A DNA stretch of 64,000 bases from NCBI GenBank assembly GCA_017304475.1, contig JAFKKV010000020.1:62001-126000 (forward strand), read 5' to 3'. Origin of the DNA: Hyphomicrobiales bacterium. GTDB taxonomy: Bacteria > Pseudomonadota > Alphaproteobacteria > Rhizobiales > Phreatobacteraceae. Position numbers and translations under genes: made by a program. The notes beneath the pieces were generated by a model. The model had not been told where the DNA came from. It searched no databases and saw only the letters and a program-made list of their open reading frames with translations. This document shows, in pieces, positions 41,963 through 51,379 of this stretch (its first letter is position 1; each line of letters begins with the position of its first letter).

Positions 41963-42181
41963 GGCCTACCTCTGCGGGGCGATGGGAGGCCTTTTACGCG
42001 TTATCGTGAAAAAGGAAATTGAACAGGCGTTACCGGAGATTACAGCGGCGCGGCCGGGTAGTGGTTCAAAACAGCCAGTTTGGGTCTGGAGCCCTATCGC
42101 CGTCATGCGAGGGCCGGTCGCCATACCGGCCCGGTCACGGCATCTGAAACGGCTTCGCCACGGCCGCCCCTTGCCCGCCCC

Positions 42182-42610
42182 TCACCTGACCTCCGGCCGA
42201 TCCAGCAGGCGCACCTCCAGCACATCAGGCTCGCCTGCCTTGATCGTCCCGCTGATGACGATCCGGCGGCGCAAGGTGAACACGGCGCGGCCGCCCTCCA
42301 CCCATTCGACGCTCTCGCCAGCCACCTCCGGCAGCGCCTGCAGCGAGGCAGCGAACCAGCCGGCGGTCGCGGCCGACGCGGCCAGGCTCTTGCAATCCGG
42401 CGCCGGCCCGGCCCCGAGCTTGAACACCGCCCCGATCAGTTGCCGGGCGGAAGGGTTGGCCGGGTCGCGGCAGTGCATCAGCACCGCCTCGCGCGCGCCA
42501 TCGGGCGACGGCTTGCGCAGCAGCACCTCCTCCGTCGCCCAGGGCGAACACGCGGCCAGAAGGCCCGTCCCCGCCACGATGAACAGGCCCAGGCTCCAAC
42601 GGTTCGTCAT
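42182..42610 (-). CDS. Small lipoprotein, unknown function
   Basis: This 142-residue protein has a signal sequence with lipobox LLAAC (Cys at about 21), so lipid-anchored to a membrane. The remainder is a compact alpha/beta segment with two further cysteines (MHCRDP, APDCKSLAA). It follows the DMT permease gene by 24 bases on the same strand, probably one operon. No family recognised. Confidence 0.75.
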   Translation of the reverse strand: MTNRWSLGLFIVAGTGLLAACSPWATEEVLLRKPSPDGAREAVLMHCRDPANPSARQLIGAVFKLGAGPAPDCKSLAASAATAGWFAASLQALPEVAGESVEWVEGGRAVFTLRRRIVISGTIKAGEPDVLEVRLLDRPEVR

Positions 42611-42634
42611 GCACTGTTCCCCTGCTGCTGTCCC

Positions 42635-43648
42635 CTACCCCTGCGGGGTCGAGACCTTGCGCTGGCGGGCGCGCTCGAGGCCCAGGCGCTGCTCGCGCCA
42701 GATGACGAAAATGCCCGAGGCGACGACAATGCCGCCGCCGGTCAGCACATAGACGCTCGGCACGTCGCGGAACACGAAATAGCCGATGACGATGGCCCAA
42801 ATCATCGAGAAATATTCGAACGGCGCGATCAGCGAGGTGTCGGCATGGCGATAGCTGATGGTCAGCAGGATCTGGCCCATGCCGCCGAACACGCCCACCG
42901 CCACCAGGATGAAGGCCTGCCAGGCGCCGGGCACGATCCACCGGCCGATCGGCAGGACATAGCCGGCCGGCCAGGTGAGCAGCGCCAGGACGGCGCAGAG
43001 CACCATGAAGGTGAAGACGATGGCCGCGGTGGATTCGGTGTTGACCAGCTTGCGCACCTGAATGGTGGCGAACGCCGCGCAGACCGCGCCGCCGAGCGCG
43101 AACATGGCGCCCACCGTCTGGCCGTCCGCCATGGCGCGCAGCGCCTGGACGTCGAGATGCGGCCAGAGAATGACCACCACGCCGATGAAACCGATGGCGA
43201 CCGCGCTCCAGCGATAGATGCGCACGCGCTCGCCCAGGATGATGGCGGCGAGCGGCACCACCATCAGCGGCGCGGCATAGCTGATGGCGGTGGAATCGGC
43301 GAGCGGCAGCAGGGTCAGGCCGACAAAGCCGGAAAACATGCCGGTGGCGCCGATGACGCCGCGCTTGATATGCGAGGAGACGCTGGTGACGCGGAAGGCG
43401 TCCATGATCTCATGGCGCCAGGCCAGCATGATGAACAGCGGCACCAGCGCGAAAAACGACCGGAAGAACACCACCTGGCCGACGGGCACCTCCTTGCCCG
43501 CGACGCGCACCAGCGTCGACATGCAGGTGAAGGCCATGGTCGAGAGGACTTTGAGCAGGATTCCCGTGACAGCGCGGGACAGGACAGGCATGGCGGGGGG
43601 GCGGCCGATCGGTGAGCGGACCCCCTTCAACCATGTTCGCGCTTTCAT
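42635..43648 (-). CDS. EamA/DMT-family permease
   Basis: This is a 337-residue inner-membrane protein with ten hydrophobic segments in two EamA repeats. The start may be ATG 43648 or ATG 43591 (MPVLSRAVTG); the second removes a polar stretch of 19 residues. Characteristic blocks are FFRSFFALVPLFIML and SYAAPLMVVPLAAIILGERV at the end of the first repeat, and EYFSMIWAIVIGYFVF in the second. Transports an unknown metabolite, likely export. Confidence 0.9.
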   Translation of the reverse strand: MKARTWLKGVRSPIGRPPAMPVLSRAVTGILLKVLSTMAFTCMSTLVRVAGKEVPVGQVVFFRSFFALVPLFIMLAWRHEIMDAFRVTSVSSHIKRGVIGATGMFSGFVGLTLLPLADSTAISYAAPLMVVPLAAIILGERVRIYRWSAVAIGFIGVVVILWPHLDVQALRAMADGQTVGAMFALGGAVCAAFATIQVRKLVNTESTAAIVFTFMVLCAVLALLTWPAGYVLPIGRWIVPGAWQAFILVAVGVFGGMGQILLTISYRHADTSLIAPFEYFSMIWAIVIGYFVFRDVPSVYVLTGGGIVVASGIFVIWREQRLGLERARQRKVSTPQG

Positions 43649-43854
43649 GAGGAGCGTTTTCTCCGCAGCATTGCCCTGCGGCCCGATGTTTTTCTCTCAT
43701 CTTCCGCTTGACGCAGGTTCCGGCGGCATCAGCGGTGGATGTTTCCAGCGCCAAGGGCCCGGACGCGTTGATTTCACGTTGCGCCCGGATAAGGTCAACC
43801 GATCGTTAACAGCGATCGATCCCGCGCAACCAGACCCAGGACAAGAGAAGAACC

Positions 43855-44259
43855 ATGGACCGCCTGACCTCGACCCTCAATTCCTGGGCGCCGACCGTGC
43901 TCAGCCTGCTCCGGATCATCGCCGGCCTCTTGTTCTTGCAGCACGGCCTGGTCAAGCTCGTCGGCTTCCCCATGGCCTCGCCCAATGCACCGGCGCTGTT
44001 CTCGTTGATCTGGTTCGCCGGCGCCATCGAGATCGTCGGCGGCATCCTCCTGGTGCTCGGCCTGCTCACCCGCCCGGTCGCCTTCATCGTCGCCGGCGAA
44101 ATGGCCTTCGCCTATTTCATGGGCCATCACCCGCGTTCGTTCTATCCGATCCAGAACAACGGCAACCTGGCGATCCTCTATTGCTTCGTCTTCTTCTACC
44201 TGACCTTTGCCGGCCCCGGCCCGCTGAGCGTCGACGCGGCGCGCGCCCGCAACCCGTGA
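43855..44259 (+). CDS. DoxX-family membrane protein
   Basis: This 134-residue protein has four hydrophobic segments and the DoxX pattern LRIIAGLLFLQHGLVKLVGF and FAGAIEIVGGILLVLGLLTRP. The family includes subunits of thiosulfate:quinone oxidoreductase and many small membrane proteins tied to redox stress; the specific role is unknown. Convergent with the next EamA gene, separated by a bidirectional hairpin. Confidence 0.92.
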   Translation: MDRLTSTLNSWAPTVLSLLRIIAGLLFLQHGLVKLVGFPMASPNAPALFSLIWFAGAIEIVGGILLVLGLLTRPVAFIVAGEMAFAYFMGHHPRSFYPIQNNGNLAILYCFVFFYLTFAGPGPLSVDAARARNP

Positions 44260-44269
44260 CCTGAACGCC

Positions 44270-44301
44270 GCCCGGCCCGCGCCTTTGCGTGCGGGCCGGG
44301 C
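44270..44301. terminator. Bidirectional terminator stem-loop
   Basis: GCCCGGCCCGC pairs with GCGGGCCGGGC, extended by one G-U and one C-G pair to about 13 pairs, with a short loop containing CTTTG. It sits between the convergent DoxX gene (ends 44259) and EamA gene (ends 44302). Confidence 0.7.
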
Positions 44302-45138
44302 TCAGCCCAGGCGCAGCAGGGGCACGGCGGAGGCGGCCAGCAGCACCGCCACCATGCGCGTGCGGGTGAACGGCTCCTTCAGCCACAGGACCGCGATCAG
44401 GATGGCAAAGATGGCGCTGGTGTCGCGCAGCGCCGAGGCCGGCGCGATCGGCGCATGGCTCCAGACCCAGAGAATGAGCAGGTAGGAGGCCATGGCGGCG
44501 AGCGCGGTCGGCACGCCGACCGACCATTGCCCGCCGAGCTGCGTCCAGGGCGCGCCGGAGCGGCGGCGGCGCCAGCACATGGCCGCGGCATTGGTCAGCG
44601 CGACGGTGAAGCCATAGGCCCAGGGCGATCCCGCCGCGCGCACCCCTTGGGCGTCGCAAAGGATATAGGCCCCCGTGCCGAGGCCCGCGGCAAACGTCCA
44701 GGCGAGTGCCTGGCCCGTCACCGCCCGGTCGCGCGCCGCGTCATAGGCAAGCGCCGCCAGCGACAGGGTCATGACGGCGATGCCGGCAAGGGCCGCCGGG
44801 CCCAGCCGGTCGCCGGCAAATCCGGCGGCCAGCGGCACCACCACCAGCACGGCCAGGGCGCGCACGATCGGATAGACGATGCCGAAGCCGCCGAGCTCAT
44901 AGGCGCGCAGCAGCGCCGATACGGTGAGGATGTTCATGACGGTCGAGGCGGCGATCCAGATCCAGGCGCCGCTCGCCGGCAGGCCGGACCAGAACAGCCC
45001 CGGCACGGTGAAGGCCGCGCTCAGCACCATTTGCGCGGTCATGGCCCGGGCCGGGTCGCGGCTCGCCTTCACCGCGGCGTTCCAGCCGGCATGCAGCATG
45101 GCGCTCAGCAGGGCGGCGGCAACTTGAATCATGTCCAT
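44302..45138 (-). CDS. EamA/DMT-family permease
   Basis: This 278-residue protein starts at ATG 45138 (MIQVAAALLSAMLHAGWN preceded by one codon), with AGGTGGCGG upstream; ATG 45162 is an alternative. Ten membrane segments in two repeats. LLSAMLHAGWNAAVKASRDP is typical of the YdcZ/EamA group. Substrate unknown. Confidence 0.88.
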   Translation of the reverse strand: MDMIQVAAALLSAMLHAGWNAAVKASRDPARAMTAQMVLSAAFTVPGLFWSGLPASGAWIWIAASTVMNILTVSALLRAYELGGFGIVYPIVRALAVLVVVPLAAGFAGDRLGPAALAGIAVMTLSLAALAYDAARDRAVTGQALAWTFAAGLGTGAYILCDAQGVRAAGSPWAYGFTVALTNAAAMCWRRRRSGAPWTQLGGQWSVGVPTALAAMASYLLILWVWSHAPIAPASALRDTSAIFAILIAVLWLKEPFTRTRMVAVLLAASAVPLLRLG

Positions 45139-45282
45139 CGCCGCCACCTGCCTCGCGTTCATTCTACTATAAGAGACAATCTCTCCCGCATCATGGAATG
45201 AACGTCAAGACCGTCAAGGGCATGGCTGGGCGCGTGTCATGCGAAGGGGGCTGGGGCCGCACCGCCTGTCGGCACAGTCTCT

Positions 45283-45484
45283 ACGTCACCCCCAAGGCAA
45301 AGCAATTGCTTTGCCGGGGCCGAGCGCAGCGAGGGGAAGGGGGTCCAGGGGTTGCAGCGCAGAACGATTGCGCTGCATATCAGCCCGAGGTCCCGTGGAT
45401 GGGGCGGCCAGTCGACTCCTGGATCCCCTTCCCCTCGCGTCGGCAGAAGCAAGGGCTTCTGCCGGGCTCGGCCGGGGATGACGT
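45283..45484. repeat. Palindromic repeat family B, copy 2 (with extra hairpins)
   Basis: This 202-base copy occupies most of the gene-free stretch 45139-45578. Besides the family core (GGGGAAGGGGGTCCAGG and reverse), it carries the perfect palindrome GGCAAAGCAATTGCTTTGCC (45306-45325 region) and a second hairpin GGCAGAAGC...GCTTCTGCC. These extra hairpins also occur in copies 3 and 4 at different places. Confidence 0.88.
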
Positions 45485-45578
45485 AGGGCTTCATCGGCTC
45501 GCCGAAGAGCAGATCAAGGCGTCCCGCCACGCCCCCTCGGTCCGCGGCTCTCGCCTCACCGAATTCCTGCCCCTGCCC

Positions 45579-47897
45579 TCAGGCGACCTTCTTCGCCGCC
45601 ATCGCCTCCTGGATCGCCGTCCAGACCAGTTGCGGCGTCGCCGGCATGTCGATTTCCTTGATGCCATAGGCCCGCCAGAGCGCGTCGACCACGGCATTCA
45701 TCACCGACGGGCAGGCGCCGATCGTGCCGGCTTCGCCCGCCCCTTTCACCCCGAGCAGATTGGTCACGCAGGGCACGTTGCGCGTCTCGAAGTGGAAGTT
45801 CGGGATATGGTCGGCGCGCGGCATGGCGTAGTCCATGAACGAGGCGGTGAGCAGCTGGCCGCTCTCCTTGTCATAGACCGTGCGCTCCAGCAGCGCCTGG
45901 CCGATGCCTTGCACGATGCCGCCATGGACCTGGCCGGCCAGCATGACCGGATTGATGGTCACGCCGAAATCGTCGACCACCGTATAGGCGGTGATCTCGG
46001 TCACCCCGGTATCCGGATCGATCTCGACCTCGGCGATATGGGTGCCGTTCGGAAAGGTCGGCTCCGGCGGCGTCCAGGTGCCGTGGGTCTTCAGCTTGTC
46101 CTCGACACCGGGCAGATTGGCTATTCTGTCGTAGCTCAGCACCTTGTCCGTGCCGACCACGCGCACCTCGCCGCCGGAAATCTCGAGGTCGCCGATACCG
46201 ACCTCCATTTCGGCCGCCGCCAGTTCCTTGATGACGTCGACGAGCTTGCGCGCGCCGAGATCGACGGCGGCGCCGCCGACGGGCAGCGAGCGCGAGCCGC
46301 CGGTGCCGGTGCCGGTCGGGATCAGCGCGGTATCGCCCTGGATCACGGTGATCCGGTCGATGGGAATGTCCAGATGCTGCGAGGCGACCTGGGCATAGGC
46401 GGTCTTGTGGCCCTGGCCGTTCGACTGGGTGCCGATCAAGAGCGTCACGCCGCCGTCCTTTTCCAGGGTCAGCCAGGCATTTTCCGGGTTTCCGCCGCCG
46501 CAGGCCTCGATATAGGTGGCCATGCCGATGCCCCGCACCTTGCCGGCCTTTTTCGAAGCCTTCACCCGGTCCTTGATCGTGTCCCAGCCGGCCACCTCCA
46601 TGGCGCGGGTCATGTGGCCGTCGAACTCGCCGGAATCATAGGTGCGGCCGACCGGCGTCTTCCAGGGGAACTGGTCGGGCTGGATGAAGTTGCGCCGGCG
46701 CGCCTCGGCCGGCGTCAGGCCGGTCTCCAGCGCGATGCGATCCATCAGCCGCTCGATGAGATAGGCCGCCTCGGGCCGGCCGGCGCCGCGATAGGCGTCC
46801 ACCGGCACGGTATTGGTATAGGCATAGGTGAGGTGCACATGCATGGCCGGAATGGCGTAGACGCCGGCCAGCATCAGCGCCCCGACATAGGGAATGAAGG
46901 TCGAATATTGCGAGAGATAGGCGCCCATATCGGCCACCGTCTCGACCTTCACGCCCAGGATCCTGCCTCGCTTGTCGAGCGCGGCAGTGGCGGTCGAGAC
47001 ATTGTCGCGGCCCTGCGAGCAGGCCATGAAATGCTCGGCGCGATCCTGCACCCAGGCGATCGGCTTCTTCAGCTTCTGCGCCGCCAGCATGCACAGCGGA
47101 TATTCGCGGAACATGAAGGTCTTGGTGCCGAAGCCGCCGCCGACATCCGGCGTGATGACGCGGATCCGCTCCTTCGGGATATTGAAGATCTTGTCGGCCA
47201 GGATGTTGCGGACGCCATGCGCGCCCTGGCTGCCCATGGTCAGGGTCCAGCTCTTCTCCTTCGTGTCGTATTCAACGAGGCAGCCGCGCGTCTCCATGTA
47301 ATTGGTGATCAGGCGGTTGTTGACGACGGTCAGGCTGACGGTGCGCGCAGCCTTGGCGAAGGCCTTCTCCGTCGCCGCCTCGTCGCCCAGCACCACTTCT
47401 GCCGCGAGATTGCCCGGAATGTCCGGCCAGACCTGCGGTGCGCCCGGCTTCAGCGCGTCGACCGCGTCGATCGCCGGCGCCCGCGGGCTATAGTCGACCG
47501 CGATCGCTTCGGCCGCGTCTTTCGCCCGCTCGAGCGTATCGGCGACCACGAAGGCGATGCCGTCGCCGCCATGGCGCACGGTCTTCGAGCAGAGCACCTC
47601 CCAGGGCGGCGTGACGATCGGCTTGCCGCTCTTGGTCGGCACCACCGACATGCAGGGCAACAGGCCGATGCCGGTGAGGTCTTCCGCCGTGAAGACGGCT
47701 TTCACGCCCTTCATGGCGCGCGCGGCCGAGGTGTCGGTGATGACGAAATCGGCAAAGGCATAAGGCGCACGCACGACATAACCGACCAGCGCCCCCTCGG
47801 GCACGAGATCGGCGACGTAGCGCCCCTCGCCCTTCAAGAGCGGCGCATCCTCGAGGCGGGTCAGCGCCTGACCCATTCCGAATTTCGTCGGCGTCAT
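45579..47897 (-). CDS. Molybdenum hydroxylase large subunit (CoxL-like, form II type)
   Basis: Starting at ATG 47897 behind GGAGC, the protein has 772 residues. Cofactor loop GGGFGTKTF, active-site loop AYRGAGRPEAAY (form I CO dehydrogenase has AYRCSFR), and catalytic Glu in VKGAGEAGTIG. It therefore belongs to the aldehyde/other-substrate form II group. It also has NGQGHKTAYAQVASQHL as in the family. The matching FAD and iron-sulfur subunit genes are absent on both sides, so partner subunits must come from elsewhere. Confidence 0.93.
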   Translation of the reverse strand: MTPTKFGMGQALTRLEDAPLLKGEGRYVADLVPEGALVGYVVRAPYAFADFVITDTSAARAMKGVKAVFTAEDLTGIGLLPCMSVVPTKSGKPIVTPPWEVLCSKTVRHGGDGIAFVVADTLERAKDAAEAIAVDYSPRAPAIDAVDALKPGAPQVWPDIPGNLAAEVVLGDEAATEKAFAKAARTVSLTVVNNRLITNYMETRGCLVEYDTKEKSWTLTMGSQGAHGVRNILADKIFNIPKERIRVITPDVGGGFGTKTFMFREYPLCMLAAQKLKKPIAWVQDRAEHFMACSQGRDNVSTATAALDKRGRILGVKVETVADMGAYLSQYSTFIPYVGALMLAGVYAIPAMHVHLTYAYTNTVPVDAYRGAGRPEAAYLIERLMDRIALETGLTPAEARRRNFIQPDQFPWKTPVGRTYDSGEFDGHMTRAMEVAGWDTIKDRVKASKKAGKVRGIGMATYIEACGGGNPENAWLTLEKDGGVTLLIGTQSNGQGHKTAYAQVASQHLDIPIDRITVIQGDTALIPTGTGTGGSRSLPVGGAAVDLGARKLVDVIKELAAAEMEVGIGDLEISGGEVRVVGTDKVLSYDRIANLPGVEDKLKTHGTWTPPEPTFPNGTHIAEVEIDPDTGVTEITAYTVVDDFGVTINPVMLAGQVHGGIVQGIGQALLERTVYDKESGQLLTASFMDYAMPRADHIPNFHFETRNVPCVTNLLGVKGAGEAGTIGACPSVMNAVVDALWRAYGIKEIDMPATPQLVWTAIQEAMAAKKVA

Positions 47898-48054
47898 GAA
47901 TAAGCTCCGGGAGGTAGGCCGCCAGGATGGAACGGCGGTGCAGCATTGCGCAAGGGCCGCCTGACGCAACGGCGCAATGCATGGACGGACCGGGGCACGG
48001 TTTTCCGCGGCCAAGCCTTGTCTCGCGAGAGCCTTGTCTCACGACAGCCTTGTC

Positions 48055-48264
48055 TCAGGCCTTGCCGCGCGCCGCCACGTTGCAGCCGATGAGCGTCACC
48101 AGGAACACCAGGCCGCCGGTCACCAGGCCCGGGCCCAGGCTGAAAAACCACCCCACGCCAAGGCCGGCGAGGCCGCCGGCGAACAGGCTGGTGAACAGGT
48201 AGGGGACGTCCGACAGGATTGCCCCGAGGAGCTGGATCACGAAATCGACAAGCGCGTTGATCAT
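48055..48264 (-). CDS. Small two-TM membrane protein
   Basis: This 69-residue protein starts at ATG 48264 (MINALVDFVIQLLGAILSD). It has two hydrophobic segments, LFAGGLAGLGVGWFFSLG and GLVTGGLVFLVTLIG, with little else. No family recognised. It lies between the divergent protease gene and the CoxL-like gene; the start at 48279 is an alternative. Confidence 0.55.
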   Translation of the reverse strand: MINALVDFVIQLLGAILSDVPYLFTSLFAGGLAGLGVGWFFSLGPGLVTGGLVFLVTLIGCNVAARGKA

Positions 48265-48438
48265 GTCCGCCGGCCCCAAGGTTTACGTAGCGGCACATTC
48301 AGCCACAACCTGGGCCGCTGCGCCATCGCGCCGGCGTCGAATGCCGGCGGCCGGCCGGGTCGCGACCGCCACGGCACCCCTCTCGCAACCACGCCGGGGC
48401 TTTCCTATCTGATGGAGAACCCATCCAGGAGAGCCCCG

Positions 48439-49449
48439 ATGCTCGCTGTTGCCCCTCGTTTCGTCCTCGATGACGACGCGCCGAGCGTTTCGTCACCCCC
48501 CTCTGCCGCCGTCGATGACGGCGCCCTGCTCGACGCCTATTCCAATGCCGTGATCAAGGTGGTCGACACGGTCGGCCCGGCCGTGGTCAAGCTGACCGTC
48601 ACCGGCCGCGATTTGCGGCGCCCCGGCACCGGCTCGGGCGTCATCATCTCGCCCGACGGCCTGCTGCTCACCAACAGCCATGTGGCCGGCGGCGCCCGCG
48701 CCATCAAGGTGGCGACCCAGGACGGCCGCGAATTGTCGGCGCGTCTCGTCGGCGACGACCCCGATACCGACCTCGCCTTGGTCCGGGTCGACGACCCCGC
48801 CTTGCTGCCGGCAGCCCGGCTCGGCGATTCCAAGGCGCTGAAGCGCGGCCAGCTGGTGGTCGCCATCGGCAACCCCCTGGGCTTTGAATCGACCGTCACC
48901 GCCGGCGTCATCTCCGCGCTCGGCCGTTCCTTGCGCGCCCAGACCGGCCGGCTGATCGACGACGTCATCCAGACCGATGCCGCGCTCAACCCGGGCAATT
49001 CCGGCGGCCCGCTGGTCTCGTCCTCCGGCGAGGTGGTCGGCATCAACACCGCCGTCATCATGGGCGCCCAGGGCATCTGTTTCGCGGTCGCCTCCAATAC
49101 GGCTCAGGTCGTGCTCGGCGAGCTGATCCGCCATGGCCATGTCCGGCGCGCCTATCTCGGCATCGGCGCCCAGCAGGTGCAGATCCCGCGCCGCGTCGCG
49201 CTGGCGCTCAACCTCGCCGCCGAGAGCGGCGCGCGCATCGCCTCCGTCGACACGGACGGCCCGGCGGCGAGCGCCGGCCTGCGCGAAGGCGACGTCATGC
49301 TGCTCATCGACGGCATGCCGGTGACCGGCGCCGACGACGTCATCCGCCTGATGGTCTCCGCCCGCATCGGCCGTCCGGTCGAGGTCACCTATCTGCGCGG
49401 CGGCAAGGTCGACCATGCCAGCGTCACGCCGACGGAAAGGAAGCGGTAG
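48439..49449 (+). CDS. Trypsin-like serine protease with PDZ domain (DegP/HtrA family)
   Basis: This 336-residue S1C protease has His in LTNSHVAGG (about 80), Asp in DDPDTDLALV and Ser in NPGNSGGPLV (about 190), then one PDZ domain from about residue 245 (RIASVDTDGPAASAGLREGD). Start ATG 48439 follows AGGAG. The N-terminus (MLAVAPRFVLDDDAP) shows no signal peptide or membrane segment, unlike typical DegP, so a cytoplasmic or otherwise anchored location must be considered. Confidence 0.93.
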   Translation: MLAVAPRFVLDDDAPSVSSPPSAAVDDGALLDAYSNAVIKVVDTVGPAVVKLTVTGRDLRRPGTGSGVIISPDGLLLTNSHVAGGARAIKVATQDGRELSARLVGDDPDTDLALVRVDDPALLPAARLGDSKALKRGQLVVAIGNPLGFESTVTAGVISALGRSLRAQTGRLIDDVIQTDAALNPGNSGGPLVSSSGEVVGINTAVIMGAQGICFAVASNTAQVVLGELIRHGHVRRAYLGIGAQQVQIPRRVALALNLAAESGARIASVDTDGPAASAGLREGDVMLLIDGMPVTGADDVIRLMVSARIGRPVEVTYLRGGKVDHASVTPTERKR

Positions 49450-49485
49450 GGGGATTGGGGGAAGAGCAGAAAGCGCTGACGAATC

Positions 49486-49647
49486 AACCCTCTCCCAGAG
49501 GGAGAGGGTGGCAGCGTCAGCTGCCGGGTGAGGGGCGTAAGTTCTGAAAACTTGCACCACTGCTCGCCGTGCGTACGGCCCTATCCGGAGATGGACGACC
49601 CCTCACCCGGCGCCTGACGGCGCCACCCTCTCCCTTTGGGAGAGGGT
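49486..49647. repeat. Palindromic repeat family A, copy 2
   Basis: This 162-base element lies between the protease gene and the end of murJ. Left arm stem GGCAGC-gtca-GCTGCC, right arm GGCGCC-tgac-GGCGCC, outer hairpins CCCTCTCCC...GGGAGAGGG. It may double as a transcription barrier between convergent genes. Confidence 0.9.
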
Positions 49648-49657
49648 CTGTGGGCCC

Positions 49658-51208
49658 CTACCCCTGCGTCCCCACGCCCCGCCGCAGCCGCTTCAGCTCG
49701 GGGATGAATTCGCGGCCGAACAGGGCGATCAGCGCGCCGCCATAAGCGACCGCGCCGAGCGCCATCAGCACGATGAGCGCGATGCGGTCGGCGCTGACGC
49801 CGGTGCCGACCAGCGCCTTCAGGCCGAACCTGCCGAGCACCAGCGTCGCGCAGAGGACGACGAAGGCCAGCAGCAGGCGTGGCAGGACACGCTTGGCCCG
49901 CGCGTCCAGCGCCATCAAGCCCTGGCGCCGGGCGAACCAGCCGAGCAGCATCAGGTTCATCCAGGCGCCCGCGCCGGTGGCGAGCGCCAGGCCGACATGG
50001 CCGAGCGGCCGCATCAGCACCAGCTTCAGGCCGATATTGAGCAGCACCGCGATGACCATCGCGATGACCGGCGTGCGCGTGTCGCCGCGCGAATGGAAGG
50101 TCACCGTGAAGGTGCGGATCAGCACGAAGGCGGCGAGCCCGAAGGCATAGGCCGACAAGGCGCGGGCCGATTGCAGGGCGTCGGCCGCGGTGAACTTGCC
50201 ATGGACGAACAGCGCGCCCATCAGCGTGTCCGGCAGGATCATGAAGGCCGCCACCGCCGGCAGCGTGAACACCAGGGTCAGCTCGATGGCGCGCATCTGG
50301 GCGTGGCGCGCGCCGGCCTCGTCGCCGGCGGCGATCCGCCGGCTCATCTCCGACAGGAGCACGGTGCCGACCGCCACCGCGATGACGCCGACCGGCAATT
50401 GGTTCATCCGGTCGGCGAAATAGAGCCAGGTAATGGCGCCATCGACCAGGAAGCTGGCGATGATGGTGTCGGCGAAGACCGCGATCTGGCTGCCGGCCGA
50501 GCCGGCCGCCGCCGGCAGGAAGGTCGACCAGAACTGCTTCACCTCGGGGGTGACCCTGGGCAGCCGGAATTCCAGCATGACATTGGCGCGCAGCGCATCG
50601 GCCGCCACCAGCACGAATTGCAGCACGCCCGAAACCAGCACACCCCAGGCGACCGCATGGCCGGCGGTCGGGAAATAGCCCGAGAGCAGCAGCGCCACGA
50701 TCATCGCGAGATTGAGCAGGATGGCGGTGGCGGCGGGTGCTGCGAACCGGCCGACGGAATTCAGCACGCCGCCGACCAGCACGACCAGCGAGATGAAGGC
50801 GAGATAGGGGAAGGTGATGCGGGTCAGCTCGACGGCGAGGCCATAGCGCGCATCGTCGCCGACGAAGCCGGGCGCCAGCAGCGACACCACCGCCGGCATG
50901 AAGATGAGCGCGCCGCCCAGCAACAGCATTTGCACGATCATCAGATAGGCGAAGATCCGGTCGGCGAAGACCAGCGCCGCGTCATGGCCACGCTTGGCCG
51001 CCACCTTGGCGAAAGCCGGCACGAAGGCGGCGTTGAACGCGCCTTCGGCGAAGATGGTGCGGAAATGGTTGGGGATCCGGAACGCCACGTTGAAGGCGTC
51101 CGACAGGGCGCCTGCGCCGAGCACGCTGGCCAGCATCACATCGCGCACGAAGCCGATGATGCGACTGATCAGCGTCAGCGCCGAGACCGAGAAGATGCTC
51201 TTGATCAA
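49658..51208 (-). CDS. murJ: Lipid II flippase MurJ
   Basis: This 516-residue MOP-superfamily inner-membrane protein has about 14 hydrophobic segments. N-terminal blocks LISRIIGFVRDVMLASVLG, NHFRTIFAEGAFNAAFVPAF and YLAFISLVVLVGGVLNS are diagnostic. Function: flipping lipid-linked peptidoglycan precursor, essential in most bacteria. Usual MurJ length. The gene is convergent with the protease gene; family C repeat copy 2 lies upstream. Confidence 0.96.
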   Translation of the reverse strand: MIKSIFSVSALTLISRIIGFVRDVMLASVLGAGALSDAFNVAFRIPNHFRTIFAEGAFNAAFVPAFAKVAAKRGHDAALVFADRIFAYLMIVQMLLLGGALIFMPAVVSLLAPGFVGDDARYGLAVELTRITFPYLAFISLVVLVGGVLNSVGRFAAPAATAILLNLAMIVALLLSGYFPTAGHAVAWGVLVSGVLQFVLVAADALRANVMLEFRLPRVTPEVKQFWSTFLPAAAGSAGSQIAVFADTIIASFLVDGAITWLYFADRMNQLPVGVIAVAVGTVLLSEMSRRIAAGDEAGARHAQMRAIELTLVFTLPAVAAFMILPDTLMGALFVHGKFTAADALQSARALSAYAFGLAAFVLIRTFTVTFHSRGDTRTPVIAMVIAVLLNIGLKLVLMRPLGHVGLALATGAGAWMNLMLLGWFARRQGLMALDARAKRVLPRLLLAFVVLCATLVLGRFGLKALVGTGVSADRIALIVLMALGAVAYGGALIALFGREFIPELKRLRRGVGTQG

Positions 51209-51267
51209 CGAGGGGCCCGGCTGGTTAGAGAAGAGGCGTGGATTGAATCATGCTGCACCAGGGTCTG

Positions 51268-51325
51268 CCGTCCTTCGAGGCTCGCTTCGCTCGCATCTCC
51301 GGCGTAGCGAGCCTCGAAGGACGGC
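51268..51325. repeat. Inverted repeat family C, copy 2 (short)
   Basis: GCCGTCCTTCGAGGCTCGC and its exact reverse complement enclose about 20 bases; the same arms as the copy at 28019-28189. It lies between murJ and the transaldolase-family gene. Confidence 0.85.
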
Positions 51326-51379
51326 CTCCCCTGATGCAACGGCCGCCCCGAGTTGAACGGCCGTCCTCCGTGCAGACAA

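Noticed and set aside
45198..47903. Very long plus-strand open frame (901 codons) opposite the CoxL-like gene
   Set aside because: It is the antisense shadow of the molybdenum hydroxylase gene. High GC removes stop codons, the translation is His/Arg/Gly-rich without domains, and the minus-strand product has all family motifs.
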